In this document: piece after piece, positions 35,526 through 43,748 of the stretch
Numbering within the stretch: position 1 is the stretch's first letter
How the letters are laid out: every line of letters begins with the position of its first letter
Program-made: the position numbers and the translations under genes
The notes under the pieces: model-generated
What the model was told of the DNA's origin: nothing
The model's database searches: none
Seen by the model: only the letters and a program-made list of their open reading frames with translations
NCBI RefSeq assembly: GCF_001021505.1
Contig: NZ_LDPO01000002.1
Location: forward strand, 62,001-126,000
Length of the DNA: 64,000 nucleotides
Reading direction: 5' to 3'
From: Mycolicibacter heraklionensis
Lineage (GTDB): Bacteria; Actinomycetota; Actinomycetes; Mycobacteriales; Mycobacteriaceae

Positions 35526-36367
35526 TGCAGCCGCAACTGTTTCGGCCCCGACCGCCGCTGTCGGAGAGCATCGCCTACTTCGGGTACTGGGACCGCCGTA
35601 CCGGTGGCCCACACCGCAGTCGAGCCTTACCACGCGGGGCGGCGACCATCGTCATCGATGTCGGCGACCGGCCGGAAGTGGATTTCTTCGACGCCGACGC
35701 GCACAGCCGGTTGACGGTGCCACCCGCGTTCTTTATCGGCGCCGGCACCGTGTCCTACGTGACACACATCGACACGGCACAGACTGTCATCACGGTCCAC
35801 TTTCGCCCCGGCGGCGCATGGCCGTTCTTGGACATCGCGCAGGGGGAGTTGACCGATGCCTGCGTCGGGCTGGACGAGTTGTGCGGGCGCGAGGCTGTGA
35901 CGCTGCGCCAGCGGTTGGCGGAGGCATCTTCGGGTGCCACACGTGTCAGGCTGCTCGAAGCCTTCCTCGTGAACCGCTTGCAGGCCACACAATTCGCTCC
36001 GCACCCGGATGTGACCACCGTGTTGGACGCCGCCGAACGCAACCCATCGATGCGCGTCGGTGACGCGGTCGCGCTCACCGGTTCGTCGCCCAAACGGCTG
36101 ATCAACATGTTTCGTGCGCAGATCGGTCTGACGCCCAAGGCGTACCTACGGGTGCGGCGATTGCAGGCCGCCCTCAAGCGTCTCGACAGCGGGGCCGCCG
36201 GTGGCGCCGCCCTGGCGGCTGAACTGGGGTACTTCGATCAGGCGCACTTCGTGCGGGAGTTTCGAGAGTTCACCGAGACCACCCCCACCCAGTACCTGCG
36301 CCGCCGTTCGTGGTTGGCCGGGCACGTTGAGCTGGTCGAGGATTCTGCGACGACGCGGCGCGGGTGA
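35522..36367 (+). CDS. AraC-family transcriptional regulator
   Basis: 281 residues. The N-terminal half is a cupin-like sensor beginning 'LFRPRPPLSESIAYFGYWDR', of the DUF6597 type. The C-terminal helix-turn-helix pair lies at 185-270: 'RVGDAVALTGSSPKRLINMFRAQIGLTPK' and 'GAALAAELGYFDQAHFVREFREFTETTPTQYLRRR'-type sequence. Its GTG start overlaps the stop of the NYN gene. M. tuberculosis has an AraC gene (Rv1931c) next to tpx, which matches this neighbourhood. Target genes are unknown. Confidence 0.87.
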   Translation: MMQPQLFRPRPPLSESIAYFGYWDRRTGGPHRSRALPRGAATIVIDVGDRPEVDFFDADAHSRLTVPPAFFIGAGTVSYVTHIDTAQTVITVHFRPGGAWPFLDIAQGELTDACVGLDELCGREAVTLRQRLAEASSGATRVRLLEAFLVNRLQATQFAPHPDVTTVLDAAERNPSMRVGDAVALTGSSPKRLINMFRAQIGLTPKAYLRVRRLQAALKRLDSGAAGGAALAAELGYFDQAHFVREFREFTETTPTQYLRRRSWLAGHVELVEDSATTRRG

Positions 36368-36421
36368 GCGGCGGCAAAAATATCCAAGCCAACCGCCACC
36401 GCGATCCCAGATGATGGTGTC

Positions 36422-37237
36422 ATGTACCGCACCCGAGAAGCCGTGGCCAGCACCGGAATCCTTGTCGCCGCGATCCGGGCCAAGGAATCCGCCCGCGATG
36501 ACGCCCTGTTCACCGATCCGTTCGCCCACAAGCTGGCGGGGGAGGACGGGCGGCGGATGCTGGCCGCGGCCATCGCCAACTCGGGTGAGCAGTCGACCTG
36601 GCAGATCGTCGTGCGCACCCGCTTCTGGGATGAGGCCCTGCTGCGCGCCGGACTCGCCCAGGTGGTCATCCTGGCGGCCGGCATGGACGCCCGGGCATAC
36701 CGGCTGCCCTGGCCGGACCACACCACCGTCTACGAAGTCGATCAACCAGCGGTCATCGCGGCCAAAGCCGAACTGCTCGCCAACGACCAGCCCCGTTGCC
36801 GGCGGGTGCCGCTCGGCATCGACCTCGCCGAGGACTGGCCCACGGCCCTGGAGGCCGCGGGCTTCGACGCGACCGCTCCCAGCGTCTGGCTCATCGAGGG
36901 GCTGCTGCAGTACCTCGACGCGCCCGCAGTACGCGCGCTGTTCGCCCGCGTCGACGCGTTATCGGCGCCCGGCTCGGTGCTGCTGTACGACGTGGTCGGC
37001 AAGACCCTGCTGGAAGCGCCGTCGATGGCGCCGTTGCTGCAGTCCATGGCGCAGCAGGGATCGCCGTGGCTGTTCGGCACGGACGAACCCGGTGAGCTTG
37101 CGGAACGACTCGGTTGGTCGGCCGTGGTGACTGACGTGGCGGAGCCGGGCAACCGGTGGAACCGCTGGTTCCCGGCGGTGGCCGCAGCCGCTGGACCGGA
37201 CGTGCCGCGTGGCTATTTCGTCGAAGCGCAGCGATAG
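36422..37237 (+). CDS. SAM-dependent methyltransferase, PF04072 (TIGR00027) family
   Basis: 271 residues. This family of mycobacterial methyltransferases is related to leucine carboxyl methyltransferase. Characteristic blocks are 'TREAVASTGILVAAIRAKES' at the N-terminus, 'FTDPFAHKLAGEDG', 'VVRTRFWDEALL', the SAM loop 'VVILAAGMDARAYRL' and 'EVDQPAVIAAKAELL'. M. tuberculosis has many paralogues of unknown substrate. The 3' end overlaps the convergent flavoprotein gene by 25 bp. Confidence 0.9.
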   Translation: MYRTREAVASTGILVAAIRAKESARDDALFTDPFAHKLAGEDGRRMLAAAIANSGEQSTWQIVVRTRFWDEALLRAGLAQVVILAAGMDARAYRLPWPDHTTVYEVDQPAVIAAKAELLANDQPRCRRVPLGIDLAEDWPTALEAAGFDATAPSVWLIEGLLQYLDAPAVRALFARVDALSAPGSVLLYDVVGKTLLEAPSMAPLLQSMAQQGSPWLFGTDEPGELAERLGWSAVVTDVAEPGNRWNRWFPAVAAAAGPDVPRGYFVEAQR

Positions 37238-38829
37238 CTGGTCGCGTTGGCGGCGCTGGCTCCGGCGCGACGTCCGGCGAACACGCAGTCGGCGATCGAC
37301 AGTCCGCTGACGTAGGACCGTGACGCGATGCCGACGGCGGTGCGGCCGGCGCTGTAGAGCCCGGGAATCGGATCACCGTCCGCGTCGATAACCGCGCCGG
37401 TGTCCTCGGACACCCGGACGCCACCCAGGGTGAGCATCGGCGTGGGACGTAAGACGTTGGGCTGCACCGAGATATCCATCAGGGTGAAAGGGCCCTGATC
37501 GATGCGCCGACAGAAGTCGGCGGGCTTGCCAGCCGGGTCCTCAGCGCCGGAGTCGATCGCGTCGTTGTGCGCCGCGACGGTGGCTGCCAAACCCTCGGCG
37601 TCTATCCCGGCGGCTCGAGCCACCTCAGCCAGCGTCGCGCCGCGCACGGCGCCGGAGAACATCAGCGCGGCGCCCTGGGCACGCTGGAACCACAGGGTCT
37701 GGGTGAGCAGCTGGCGCCGGGCTTCGGCCATGAGGCGGGAATCGGCCAGAATCCAGCCCCGGCTGCCATGGTTCTTCACCATGGCCTGCCCGACCGCGGC
37801 GCCGTAACGGGACTCGTCGATCACCCGGCGGCCGTCGGCGTCGACGATGATCGCGGAGATGAATGCGCTCGGGGGTGTGATGAACTTCCAGACCGAGACG
37901 TTGTCCATGTGATCGGTCACCGCGCCGACGCTCTGGGCCAGCGCAATGCCACTGCCGTCGTCGCCGCTGGTTCCCAGGGGCAGGCCGCCGTTGAATTCCG
38001 GCGCGTAGCGCTTACGCCACTCGGTGTTGGCGATGAAACCTCCGGCGCAGATGATCACCCCGCGCCGCGCAATGATCTCGATCTCCCGGCCGTAGCGCCG
38101 TTGCAGCTTCTCCAGTCGCCGGTCCATCGCGGCGCGCAGCGGCGGGTAGTAGACCCCGGGTTTTGACGAGAGCGCGGCCAGGCGGGCATAGCGACGCTGG
38201 ATGCGCCGCGGTGCCTGCCCCATGGTCGTGGCCCGCACGCCGATCACCCGACCGGACGAGTCCTGCAGCAGTTCGGTGACCGTGGTGTGCGGGCGGAAGT
38301 CCACACCGAGCTTGCGCGCCGACTCGGCCAGCGGCGCATAGATCTTCTTGCCGGATGTGCCTTTGCCGTAGGCGCGGTGACCGCGCTGCACCGGCGGGGT
38401 GTGGGCGCGGAACGCTCCGGCGTTCTCACTGCCCGAGTGGTACAGGTAGTAGCGGTTGTTCGGAAAGGACGTCTTGTAGGGACACAGTCCGGAGTTGAAC
38501 GGCACCCCGCGGGCCTGCAACCAGTCGATCATCTCCGGGCTGCCGTCGACGAAGCGCTGCAGTGTTTCGGGGCGGACCGCGTCGCCGACCTCGAGACGCA
38601 GGTAGTCCAGCATCTGCTCGGTGGTGTCGTGCACGCCGGCGTCTTTCTGAACCGACGTTCCGCCGCCGGCGTAGATGATGCCGCCCGAGATCGCGGTGGC
38701 GCCGCCGCCGTTGGCACGGTCCACCGCGATCACCTCGGCGCCCAGTTCGCGGGCGGTGATCGCGGCGGAGGTACCGGCGGCGCCGTACCCGACGATGACG
38801 ACATCGGTCGTCACGCTGGTGGTGGTCAT
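37213..38829 (-). CDS. FAD-dependent oxidoreductase, 3-ketosteroid dehydrogenase/fumarate reductase type
   Basis: 538 residues from ATG 38829, which has AGGGAGA at the right distance; a longer open frame to 39327 is not coding-like. The dinucleotide fold 'DVVIVGYGAAGTSAAI' lies at residues 9-24, 'GGGATAISGGIIYAGGG' follows near 43, and the C-terminal FAD loop is 'LYSAGRTAVGIASRSYVSGLSIADCVF'. The architecture is that of FAD-binding-2 enzymes such as 3-ketosteroid delta-1-dehydrogenase. It may act on steroids or other flat ring compounds, but the substrate is not proven. Confidence 0.85.
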   Translation of the reverse strand: MTTTSVTTDVVIVGYGAAGTSAAITARELGAEVIAVDRANGGGATAISGGIIYAGGGTSVQKDAGVHDTTEQMLDYLRLEVGDAVRPETLQRFVDGSPEMIDWLQARGVPFNSGLCPYKTSFPNNRYYLYHSGSENAGAFRAHTPPVQRGHRAYGKGTSGKKIYAPLAESARKLGVDFRPHTTVTELLQDSSGRVIGVRATTMGQAPRRIQRRYARLAALSSKPGVYYPPLRAAMDRRLEKLQRRYGREIEIIARRGVIICAGGFIANTEWRKRYAPEFNGGLPLGTSGDDGSGIALAQSVGAVTDHMDNVSVWKFITPPSAFISAIIVDADGRRVIDESRYGAAVGQAMVKNHGSRGWILADSRLMAEARRQLLTQTLWFQRAQGAALMFSGAVRGATLAEVARAAGIDAEGLAATVAAHNDAIDSGAEDPAGKPADFCRRIDQGPFTLMDISVQPNVLRPTPMLTLGGVRVSEDTGAVIDADGDPIPGLYSAGRTAVGIASRSYVSGLSIADCVFAGRRAGASAANATSYRCASTK

Positions 38830-39008
38830 GCGCTCTCCCTTGACGACGTGAGCTGAACGGCCCTCAATGTAACAGCCGGTAGTTCTCTGGTTGTGGAAGT
38901 GACCAGCAGTGATTGGTCGGCCTACGAGGCAAAGCGAAACGTGTTCTAGGTGGCCTGGGACGCTCCGATCGGCCGCCCTGCGCGGTTCGCGGCGGCGCAG
39001 GGGAGAAG

Positions 39009-39863
39009 ATGAACGGCATGGCTGTTCGGTTGTGGCGTCTGGTCGCCTCCCTGGTTGTCGCCTTCGGCTGCGCGGTGACGGCGGCGCTACCCGCCGGCGC
39101 GGCGCCGGGCGTGGATCCGGCCGCGTTGGCCGCTGACCTGGTCGCTGCCGATCAGGCGTTGCGGAATACGTCGTCGCCGGAGCAGGTGCTGGCCGCCGCG
39201 GCCCGCCGGCAACAGGTCGCCTACCGCACCCTCGGTGCGCACCCGGAGTGGGATGCGATCGCTCGCGCGCAGATCCCGGCGGCGCTGCTCGCGGTCTACG
39301 ACCGCAACATCGACGCACGTCGTGCACTCATGGCGCTCACCGACCCGAAAGACACCATGCCGCCCTGGCGGGTGGTGCCGCCGGTGCCGGCGAACGAGCT
39401 GATGGCCAGCTACCGCGCGGCCGAGGCCGCATCCGGGGTGCCGTGGAACTACCTGGCGGCGATCAACTTCGTCGAGACCGGCTTTGGCCGCATCAACGGT
39501 GTCAGCGACGACGCCGCCCAGGGCCCGATGCAGTTCCTGCCCTCGACGTTCGCGGCCTACGGCAACGGGGGAGACATCCACTCGCCGCGCGATGCCATCA
39601 TGGCGGCCGGTCGCCTGTTGGCCGCCAACGGTTTTGCCACCAATCGCGACAAGGCGATCTGGGGTTACAACCATTCCGACCACTACGTGCGGGCGGTCAA
39701 CGACTACGCCGCGGTCATAGGAGGCGACCCAGCCGGGTTCGCCAGCTACTACCGCTGGGACACCTACTACCGGACCACCGCCGGCGATCTGCTGCTGCCT
39801 ATCGGGTATGTCTCGTCGTCGCGGATCCCGGTTGGGGAGTATCTGGCCGCGCACCCGCAGTGA
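39009..39863 (+). CDS. Secreted lytic transglycosylase-like protein (SLT fold)
   Basis: 284 residues with a signal peptide ending after 'AALPAGA' near residue 32. The lysozyme-like domain spans about 135-230: 'PWNYLAAINFVETGFGRING' with the catalytic Glu, then 'GPMQFLPSTFAAYG' and 'AIWGYNHSDHYVRAVNDY'. Such enzymes cleave the glycan strands of peptidoglycan and assist wall turnover. ATG 39018 is an alternative start; the GGGGAGA site fits either poorly. An upstream in-frame stretch (38913-39008) looks like leader, not protein. Confidence 0.88.
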   Translation: MNGMAVRLWRLVASLVVAFGCAVTAALPAGAAPGVDPAALAADLVAADQALRNTSSPEQVLAAAARRQQVAYRTLGAHPEWDAIARAQIPAALLAVYDRNIDARRALMALTDPKDTMPPWRVVPPVPANELMASYRAAEAASGVPWNYLAAINFVETGFGRINGVSDDAAQGPMQFLPSTFAAYGNGGDIHSPRDAIMAAGRLLAANGFATNRDKAIWGYNHSDHYVRAVNDYAAVIGGDPAGFASYYRWDTYYRTTAGDLLLPIGYVSSSRIPVGEYLAAHPQ

Positions 39864-39867
39864 CCCC

Positions 39868-40233
39868 TCAGCGCTGCTGGGCCCGCCACTTGTCCAGCGC
39901 CCGTCGATCCCGTTTGGTCGGCCGTCCGGCGCCGCGGTCACGGGTGGCCATCGCAGTTTCGGATGCCGGTGGAGGCGGGGGCGTTCGATCCAGGTAGCAG
40001 GTCACCGCGTCGGCCGCGCCTACCCGCTTCTGAATCACCCGCAGCACCTCGACGATTCGGGTGCGATCACCCACCAGGGCGCTGACCACGTCACCGGGTG
40101 AGACCGTCGTCGCCGGCTTGGCCGGGCGGTTGTTGACCCGCACATGTCCGCCGCGGCAGGCAGCGGCGGCGTCCGGCCGGGTCTTGGTGATCCGCACCGC
40201 CCACAGCCACCGATCCACCCGGCTCGATTCCAT
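39868..40233 (-). CDS. S4-domain RNA-binding protein (Hsp15-like)
   Basis: 121 residues. The S4 fold fills residues 4-65: 'RVDRWLWAVRITKTRPDAAAACRGGHVRVNN', 'PGDVVSALVG'. The tail is Pro-rich, then very basic ('RDRGAGRPTKRDRRALDKWRAQQR'-type), as in Hsp15 and RqcP relatives, which bind 50S subunits carrying nascent chains or rescue stalled ribosomes. It lies between the transglycosylase and the FKBP lipoprotein gene on the opposite strand from the former, with 12 nt to the latter's stop. Confidence 0.87.
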   Translation of the reverse strand: MESSRVDRWLWAVRITKTRPDAAAACRGGHVRVNNRPAKPATTVSPGDVVSALVGDRTRIVEVLRVIQKRVGAADAVTCYLDRTPPPPPASETAMATRDRGAGRPTKRDRRALDKWRAQQR

Positions 40234-40245
40234 GGCGGCCCGGGC

Positions 40246-40860
40246 TCAGCGTGAGGCGTTGAGGATCTTGATCGCGAAGACGAGCGTGTCGCCCGGCAGG
40301 ATGCCGGCGGCCGGCTGGCCTTCGGGATAGCCGTCAGCGGGGACCATCGCAACCGCCACCGTCGACCCGACCTTCTGACCTGCAATGGCTTTCTGGAACC
40401 CCGGGACCACCCGGTCCAGGCCGAAGTCGACCGGTTTGCCGCGTTCATAGCTGCTGTCGAACACCGACCCGTCACGTCCATTGACACCCATGTAGCAGAC
40501 CGAGACCGTGGCGTGGTCGGAGACCACACGGCCGTCGCCGGCGTGCAGGGTGTGCACTTCGGTCTGGGCCACCTTGAACGGCCCCGTCACGACGACGCTG
40601 GGCGCGGCGGAGTTCGTGGAGCCGGTCACCGCGACGCTGCCGGTGACACCCTTGAGCGTCCAGTCGGCGACGACGCCCTCATCCGGCGGTGTGGACGGGC
40701 AGGCCGTGACGGTATCGCCACTCGGGGGCATGAACAGGTCGGTGACCGACGACGTCTTCGACGACGTGGTGGTGTCCGAACCGCCACAACCGGCGAGCGC
40801 CGCCGCCACCGAAGCGACACCGGCGGCGAGTGTGACGAACCGAGGCATACGCGAATTCAC
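40246..40860 (-). CDS. FKBP-type peptidyl-prolyl isomerase-like lipoprotein
   Basis: 204 residues. The signal peptide ends in a lipobox 'AALAGC', giving a lipid-anchored protein outside the membrane. The FKBP domain occupies the C-terminal half: 'VSVCYMGVNGRDGSVFDSSYERGKPVDF', 'VVPGFQKAIAGQKVGSTVAVAM' and 'LVFAIKILN'. The active-site Trp of FKBP12 is Phe here (GFQKA). GTG 40860 is chosen because a -10 box sits 7 nt before it; GTG 40869 is also open. A close paralogue without lipobox lies at 43749-44303, with the same promoter design. Confidence 0.87.
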   Translation of the reverse strand: MNSRMPRFVTLAAGVASVAAALAGCGGSDTTTSSKTSSVTDLFMPPSGDTVTACPSTPPDEGVVADWTLKGVTGSVAVTGSTNSAAPSVVVTGPFKVAQTEVHTLHAGDGRVVSDHATVSVCYMGVNGRDGSVFDSSYERGKPVDFGLDRVVPGFQKAIAGQKVGSTVAVAMVPADGYPEGQPAAGILPGDTLVFAIKILNASR

Positions 40861-40867
40861 CTTGGCC

Positions 40868-40873
40868 ACGCTA
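40868..40873 (-). promoter_or_regulatory. Leaderless -10 box for the FKBP lipoprotein
   Basis: TAGCGT, then GGCCAAG (7 nt), then GTG 40860. The paralogue at 44303 has TAACGT, GGCGGAG and GTG in the same arrangement. Confidence 0.55.
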
Positions 40874-40989
40874 CAGCCCGCGCAGTCCTATTCCGACGTC
40901 CGGCGCATCGCCGTGGCGGAGCTGCCCCGGGATGCGCTGGAGGCTGCTGCCGACGTTCTACTACGGGCTGGTCTGGCGAAAACCCTCCG

Positions 40990-41026
40990 TGTAGCATTTT
41001 GCTATGCGTCGTTACAAGATGCTACA
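40990..41026 (+). promoter_or_regulatory. Operator/promoter region of the ParD-like/zeta module
   Basis: TGTAGCAT (40990-40997) is repeated inverted as ATGCTACA (41019-41026), and a 13-bp palindrome TAGCA-TTT-TGCTA sits at 40992-41004. The -10 candidate TAGCAT (40992-40997) lies inside these repeats, as expected for autoregulation by a toxin-antitoxin complex. AGGGAGG (41031-41037) is the ribosome site of the antitoxin. Confidence 0.6.
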
Positions 41027-41051
41027 AAAGAGGGAGGTCGCTGATGGCTGA
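41004..41051 (+). other. Candidate leaderless 15-codon upstream ORF
   Basis: ATG 41004 lies 6 nt after TAGCAT and opens a 15-residue frame (MRRYKMLQKREVADG) that ends at TGA 41049-41051, overlapping the antitoxin start at 41044 in another frame. If transcription starts at 41004 this peptide would be translated first and could couple to or compete with antitoxin translation. It may equally be untranslated leader. Confidence 0.3.
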
Positions 41052-41433
41052 GGTCGCCGACCGGGTCACCCGTTTTGCCGCGGACCTGGTGGACAGCGCG
41101 GCCGCCGAAGGCGCGCGCCAAAGCAGGTCGGCCAAGCAGCAGCTCGACCACTGGGCGCGGGTCGGCCGTGCGGTGTCGGCGCAGCAGAGTGCGGCGCGGC
41201 GACGGGTCGAGGCGGCGCTGTCCGGTCACCTCGAGACCGGTGCATTGACCGCCGAAGAGGGCGTGGTGTTCAACGCCGAGATCTCCGCAGCGATCGAGGA
41301 GCACCTGGCGCATACCCACTACGGCGACATCCTCGCCGAGCGCGGCGTCACCACCGTGGCTCTCGACGACGACGGCCGCATCGTCGAATACCGGCCTGAC
41401 GGCACCTCGGTGATCGTGGAGCCGACCCCCTGA
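41044..41433 (+). CDS. ParD-like antitoxin of a zeta-toxin module
   Basis: 129 residues, two parts: residues 1-70, an Arg/Ala-rich helical segment with 'VADRVTRFAADLVDSAAAEGARQSRSAKQQLDHWARVGRAV'-type sequence (a ribbon-helix-helix-like, ParD_like pattern), and a C-terminal beta-rich tail 'GVTTVALDDDGRIVEYRPDGTSV'. ParD_like genes directly upstream of zeta toxins are common in actinobacteria. It has a good ribosome site and an inverted-repeat operator. Its stop overlaps the CTG start of the toxin. Confidence 0.8.
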   Translation: MAEVADRVTRFAADLVDSAAAEGARQSRSAKQQLDHWARVGRAVSAQQSAARRRVEAALSGHLETGALTAEEGVVFNAEISAAIEEHLAHTHYGDILAERGVTTVALDDDGRIVEYRPDGTSVIVEPTP

Positions 41434-42008
41434 GGCGGCTCGACCTCGTTGTCGGCCCCAACGGGGCGGGCAAGTCGACCTTTGTTGCCCTCACGCTGGC
41501 GCCCCTGCTGCCGGGGGCCCTGTTCGTCAACGCCGACGAAATCGCCAAGACTCGTTGGCCCGACGAGGTGGCCGCGCACGCCTACGATGCGGCGCGGCTG
41601 GCCGCAAAGACCCGGATGAAACTTATCGAGGCGGGGCGTTCGTTCATCGCCGAGACGGTGTTCTCGCATGGATCGAAGATCGACTTGATCCATGGTGCAC
41701 ACGCCCACGGATACACGGTGGTGCTGCATGCGGTGCTCATCCCCGAAGCGTTGGCGGTCCAGCGCGTGCGGTACCGGGTGGCCGCCGGTGGACATGCCGT
41801 TCCCGAGGAGAAGATCCGCGAGCGCTACCACCGGGTCTGGCCCCTGGTCGCCGAAGCGATCGGAATCGTCGACGTCGCAACGGTTTACGACAATTCGCGC
41901 GCGACCGGGCCGAAGATTGTGGCGCAGTTCGCGGGGGGCGCCCAGATCGGTGAGCCGAGTTGGCCGAGCTGGGCGCCCCCCGCGCTGGTCGCGCGCCGCC
42001 ACCCCTAA
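41430..42008 (+). CDS. Zeta-family toxin kinase, probable CTG start
   Basis: 192 residues. Walker A 'GPNGAGKST' at residues 9-17, then 'FVNADEIAKTRW', 'AETVFSHGSK' and 'RYRVAAGGHAVPEEKIRERYHRVW', the zeta/PezT pattern. Zeta toxins phosphorylate UDP-N-acetylglucosamine precursors and block wall synthesis. The frame is closed by TGA at 41397 and has no ATG, GTG or TTG before the P-loop, so translation must begin at CTG 41430, overlapping the antitoxin stop (CTGA), or by coupling. A start at GTG 41568 would delete the nucleotide-binding loop and is rejected. Confidence 0.85.
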   Translation: MRRLDLVVGPNGAGKSTFVALTLAPLLPGALFVNADEIAKTRWPDEVAAHAYDAARLAAKTRMKLIEAGRSFIAETVFSHGSKIDLIHGAHAHGYTVVLHAVLIPEALAVQRVRYRVAAGGHAVPEEKIRERYHRVWPLVAEAIGIVDVATVYDNSRATGPKIVAQFAGGAQIGEPSWPSWAPPALVARRHP

Positions 42009-43018
42009 TGGGAGATCTTCACCACGAGCTTGCCGACATTCTTGCCGTCGAACAGCATGTTGATCGCGGTCGGCAGCTGCTCGAAGCCCTCGACGACGGT
42101 CTCGAGCGGGGTGAGCTTGCCGGCGGCGATCAGCTCGGAGATCTCGCTGTTCGCCTCCGGTGCACGAAGGAAGTGATCGAGCACGATGAAGCCCTTGAGG
42201 GTGGCCCGCTGGATCAGCAGGTTCCCGAACGCGCGCGGCCCGGGCGGCGGGTCGGTCTCGTTGTAGCCGGAGATCAGCCCGCAGAGCGCGATCCGCGCGC
42301 CAACGTTCACGCGCGCAAAGATCGCATCCATGATGTCGCCGCCGACGTTCTCGAAGTCGACGTCGATGCCGTTGGGGGTCGCGGCGGCGAGTTGGCGGGC
42401 CCAGTCATCGGCCCGGTAGTCCACCGCCGCATCGAAACCGAGTTGGTCGGTCAGCAGCGCGCACTTCTCCGGTCCGCCGGCGATCCCGACGACCCGCGCG
42501 CCGCTGGCCTTGGCCAGCTGACCGGCGACCGAGCCGACGGCTCCGGCCGCGGCCGACACGACCACGGTCTCGCCCGGCTGCGGCTTGCCGATGTCGCGGA
42601 TCCCGATCCACGCGGTGAGCCCGGTCATTCCGAGCGCGCCCAGGTAGGCGCTGGGCGAGACGCCGTCTGCGACCTCGACCGGGAACAACGGCATGGTGTC
42701 GGAGACGACCACGTACTCCTGCCAGCCGGTCAGGCCCTGCACGGTCTGGCCGACCGAATAGTTCGGGTTGTTCGACGCGACGACCACGCCGAGGCCGGCC
42801 GCGCGCATGACTTCGCCGATGCCGACCGGCGGCAGGTACGACGGCGTCTCGTTGATCCACATCCGGTTGGTCGGGTCCAGTGAGATCCAGTCGACACGCA
42901 CCAACGCCTCGCCGTCGCCGACCTCCGGCACCGCCTGCTCGCTGAGTTCGAAGGTATCCGGGCCAATGCGTCCTGCTGGGCGTTCGCGGAGGAGGAAGCG
43001 GCGATTGCGATCGGTCAT
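42005..43018 (-). CDS. Zinc-independent MDR-family NADP-dependent reductase
   Basis: 337 residues. Medium-chain dehydrogenase/reductase without zinc ligands, leukotriene B4 dehydrogenase/curcumin reductase type: 'LDPTNRMWINETPSYLPPVGIGEVM' type N-terminal element, then 'GALGMTGLTAWIG', the NADPH fold 'VVSAAAGAVGSVAGQLAK' and 'DFENVGGDIMDAI'. It reduces activated double bonds of alkenals or ketones. A leaderless box (TAGCGT) lies 6 nt before the ATG. It converges with the zeta toxin gene, overlapping by 4 nt. Confidence 0.9.
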   Translation of the reverse strand: MTDRNRRFLLRERPAGRIGPDTFELSEQAVPEVGDGEALVRVDWISLDPTNRMWINETPSYLPPVGIGEVMRAAGLGVVVASNNPNYSVGQTVQGLTGWQEYVVVSDTMPLFPVEVADGVSPSAYLGALGMTGLTAWIGIRDIGKPQPGETVVVSAAAGAVGSVAGQLAKASGARVVGIAGGPEKCALLTDQLGFDAAVDYRADDWARQLAAATPNGIDVDFENVGGDIMDAIFARVNVGARIALCGLISGYNETDPPPGPRAFGNLLIQRATLKGFIVLDHFLRAPEANSEISELIAAGKLTPLETVVEGFEQLPTAINMLFDGKNVGKLVVKISH

Positions 43019-43024
43019 GAGCGC

Positions 43025-43030
43025 ACGCTA
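43025..43030 (-). promoter_or_regulatory. Leaderless -10 box for the MDR reductase
   Basis: TAGCGT, 6 nt spacer GCGCTC, then ATG 43018 on the minus strand. Confidence 0.5.
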
Positions 43031-43091
43031 CCGGATGCGGCAGACCATGGCAATGGCCGTTAAATCAGTTGGGGGACAATGCAACAGAGTT

Positions 43092-43742
43092 TCATACGTG
43101 ACCTTCGAAAGTGCGCAGTTCCTGCACGCGGGCCGCGGGACCCGCCAGCTCGACGTCGGCTCGTGTGTGGCGCCCCGCCAGCCAGCGCACCAGGTTTGCC
43201 GGCGTCCCCCGCACCAGCACCGCCTGTTCTGCACGGGGGCCCACGGATGCCAGAACACGACCGTCATCCGTGCCCACGGTGACCGCAACGCCGGCGGGCA
43301 ACTTAGCGAATTGATAGCGCAGCAGTGGGGGAATGGCCTGCACCAGCGTTGGTGGCGCGGCATGGACAGCCGCGTTGACGGCGGCGAGGTCATCGTGATG
43401 AGTCCAGTATTCGAACAACGTGAGCGGTGCAACCCGCGACCGGAGCAGCAGTCGCGGTACCGGGAGCCGCAACCGGTCGATCAAGTCGGTGAAGCCGGAT
43501 GCGTGCTCACGTCGAATCGCGAACTCCACCAACCACGGCGGAGCCGGTACCGCAATGCGTCGCGCAACCAGCGACCGCGCGACGAACGTCGACAGGCCAC
43601 CGAGGCGTTCCTGGGCCACCAGGTGGGCCGCGAGGTCACGCGCGGTCCACGTCCCACATCCGGCGGGTGCCGAGGCGCCGGTGGCACTCAGTGCGTCGGT
43701 GAGTGCCGTACGTTCAGCCGCGACGTCCTCGGCGAGCGCCAC
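43092..43742 (-). CDS. DinB-like/maleylpyruvate isomerase-family protein (TIGR03085 type)
   Basis: 216 residues. The N-terminal four-helix bundle shows 'AERTALTDALSATG', 'CGTWTARDLAAHLVAQE' with the first metal His, and 'YWTHHDDL' with the second His pair near residue 120. These mycobacterial proteins bind a metal and may use mycothiol as cofactor, like the maleylpyruvate isomerase group. The substrate is unknown. The gene ends 7 nt from the FKBP gene's stop side and reads in the same direction, so it may be cotranscribed with it. Confidence 0.8.
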   Translation of the reverse strand: MALAEDVAAERTALTDALSATGASAPAGCGTWTARDLAAHLVAQERLGGLSTFVARSLVARRIAVPAPPWLVEFAIRREHASGFTDLIDRLRLPVPRLLLRSRVAPLTLFEYWTHHDDLAAVNAAVHAAPPTLVQAIPPLLRYQFAKLPAGVAVTVGTDDGRVLASVGPRAEQAVLVRGTPANLVRWLAGRHTRADVELAGPAARVQELRTFEGHV

Positions 43743-43748
43743 CGTGGA

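Noticed and set aside
41568..42008. Zeta toxin starting at GTG 41568
   Set aside because: That start removes the Walker A loop visible in the same frame upstream, which is needed for activity.
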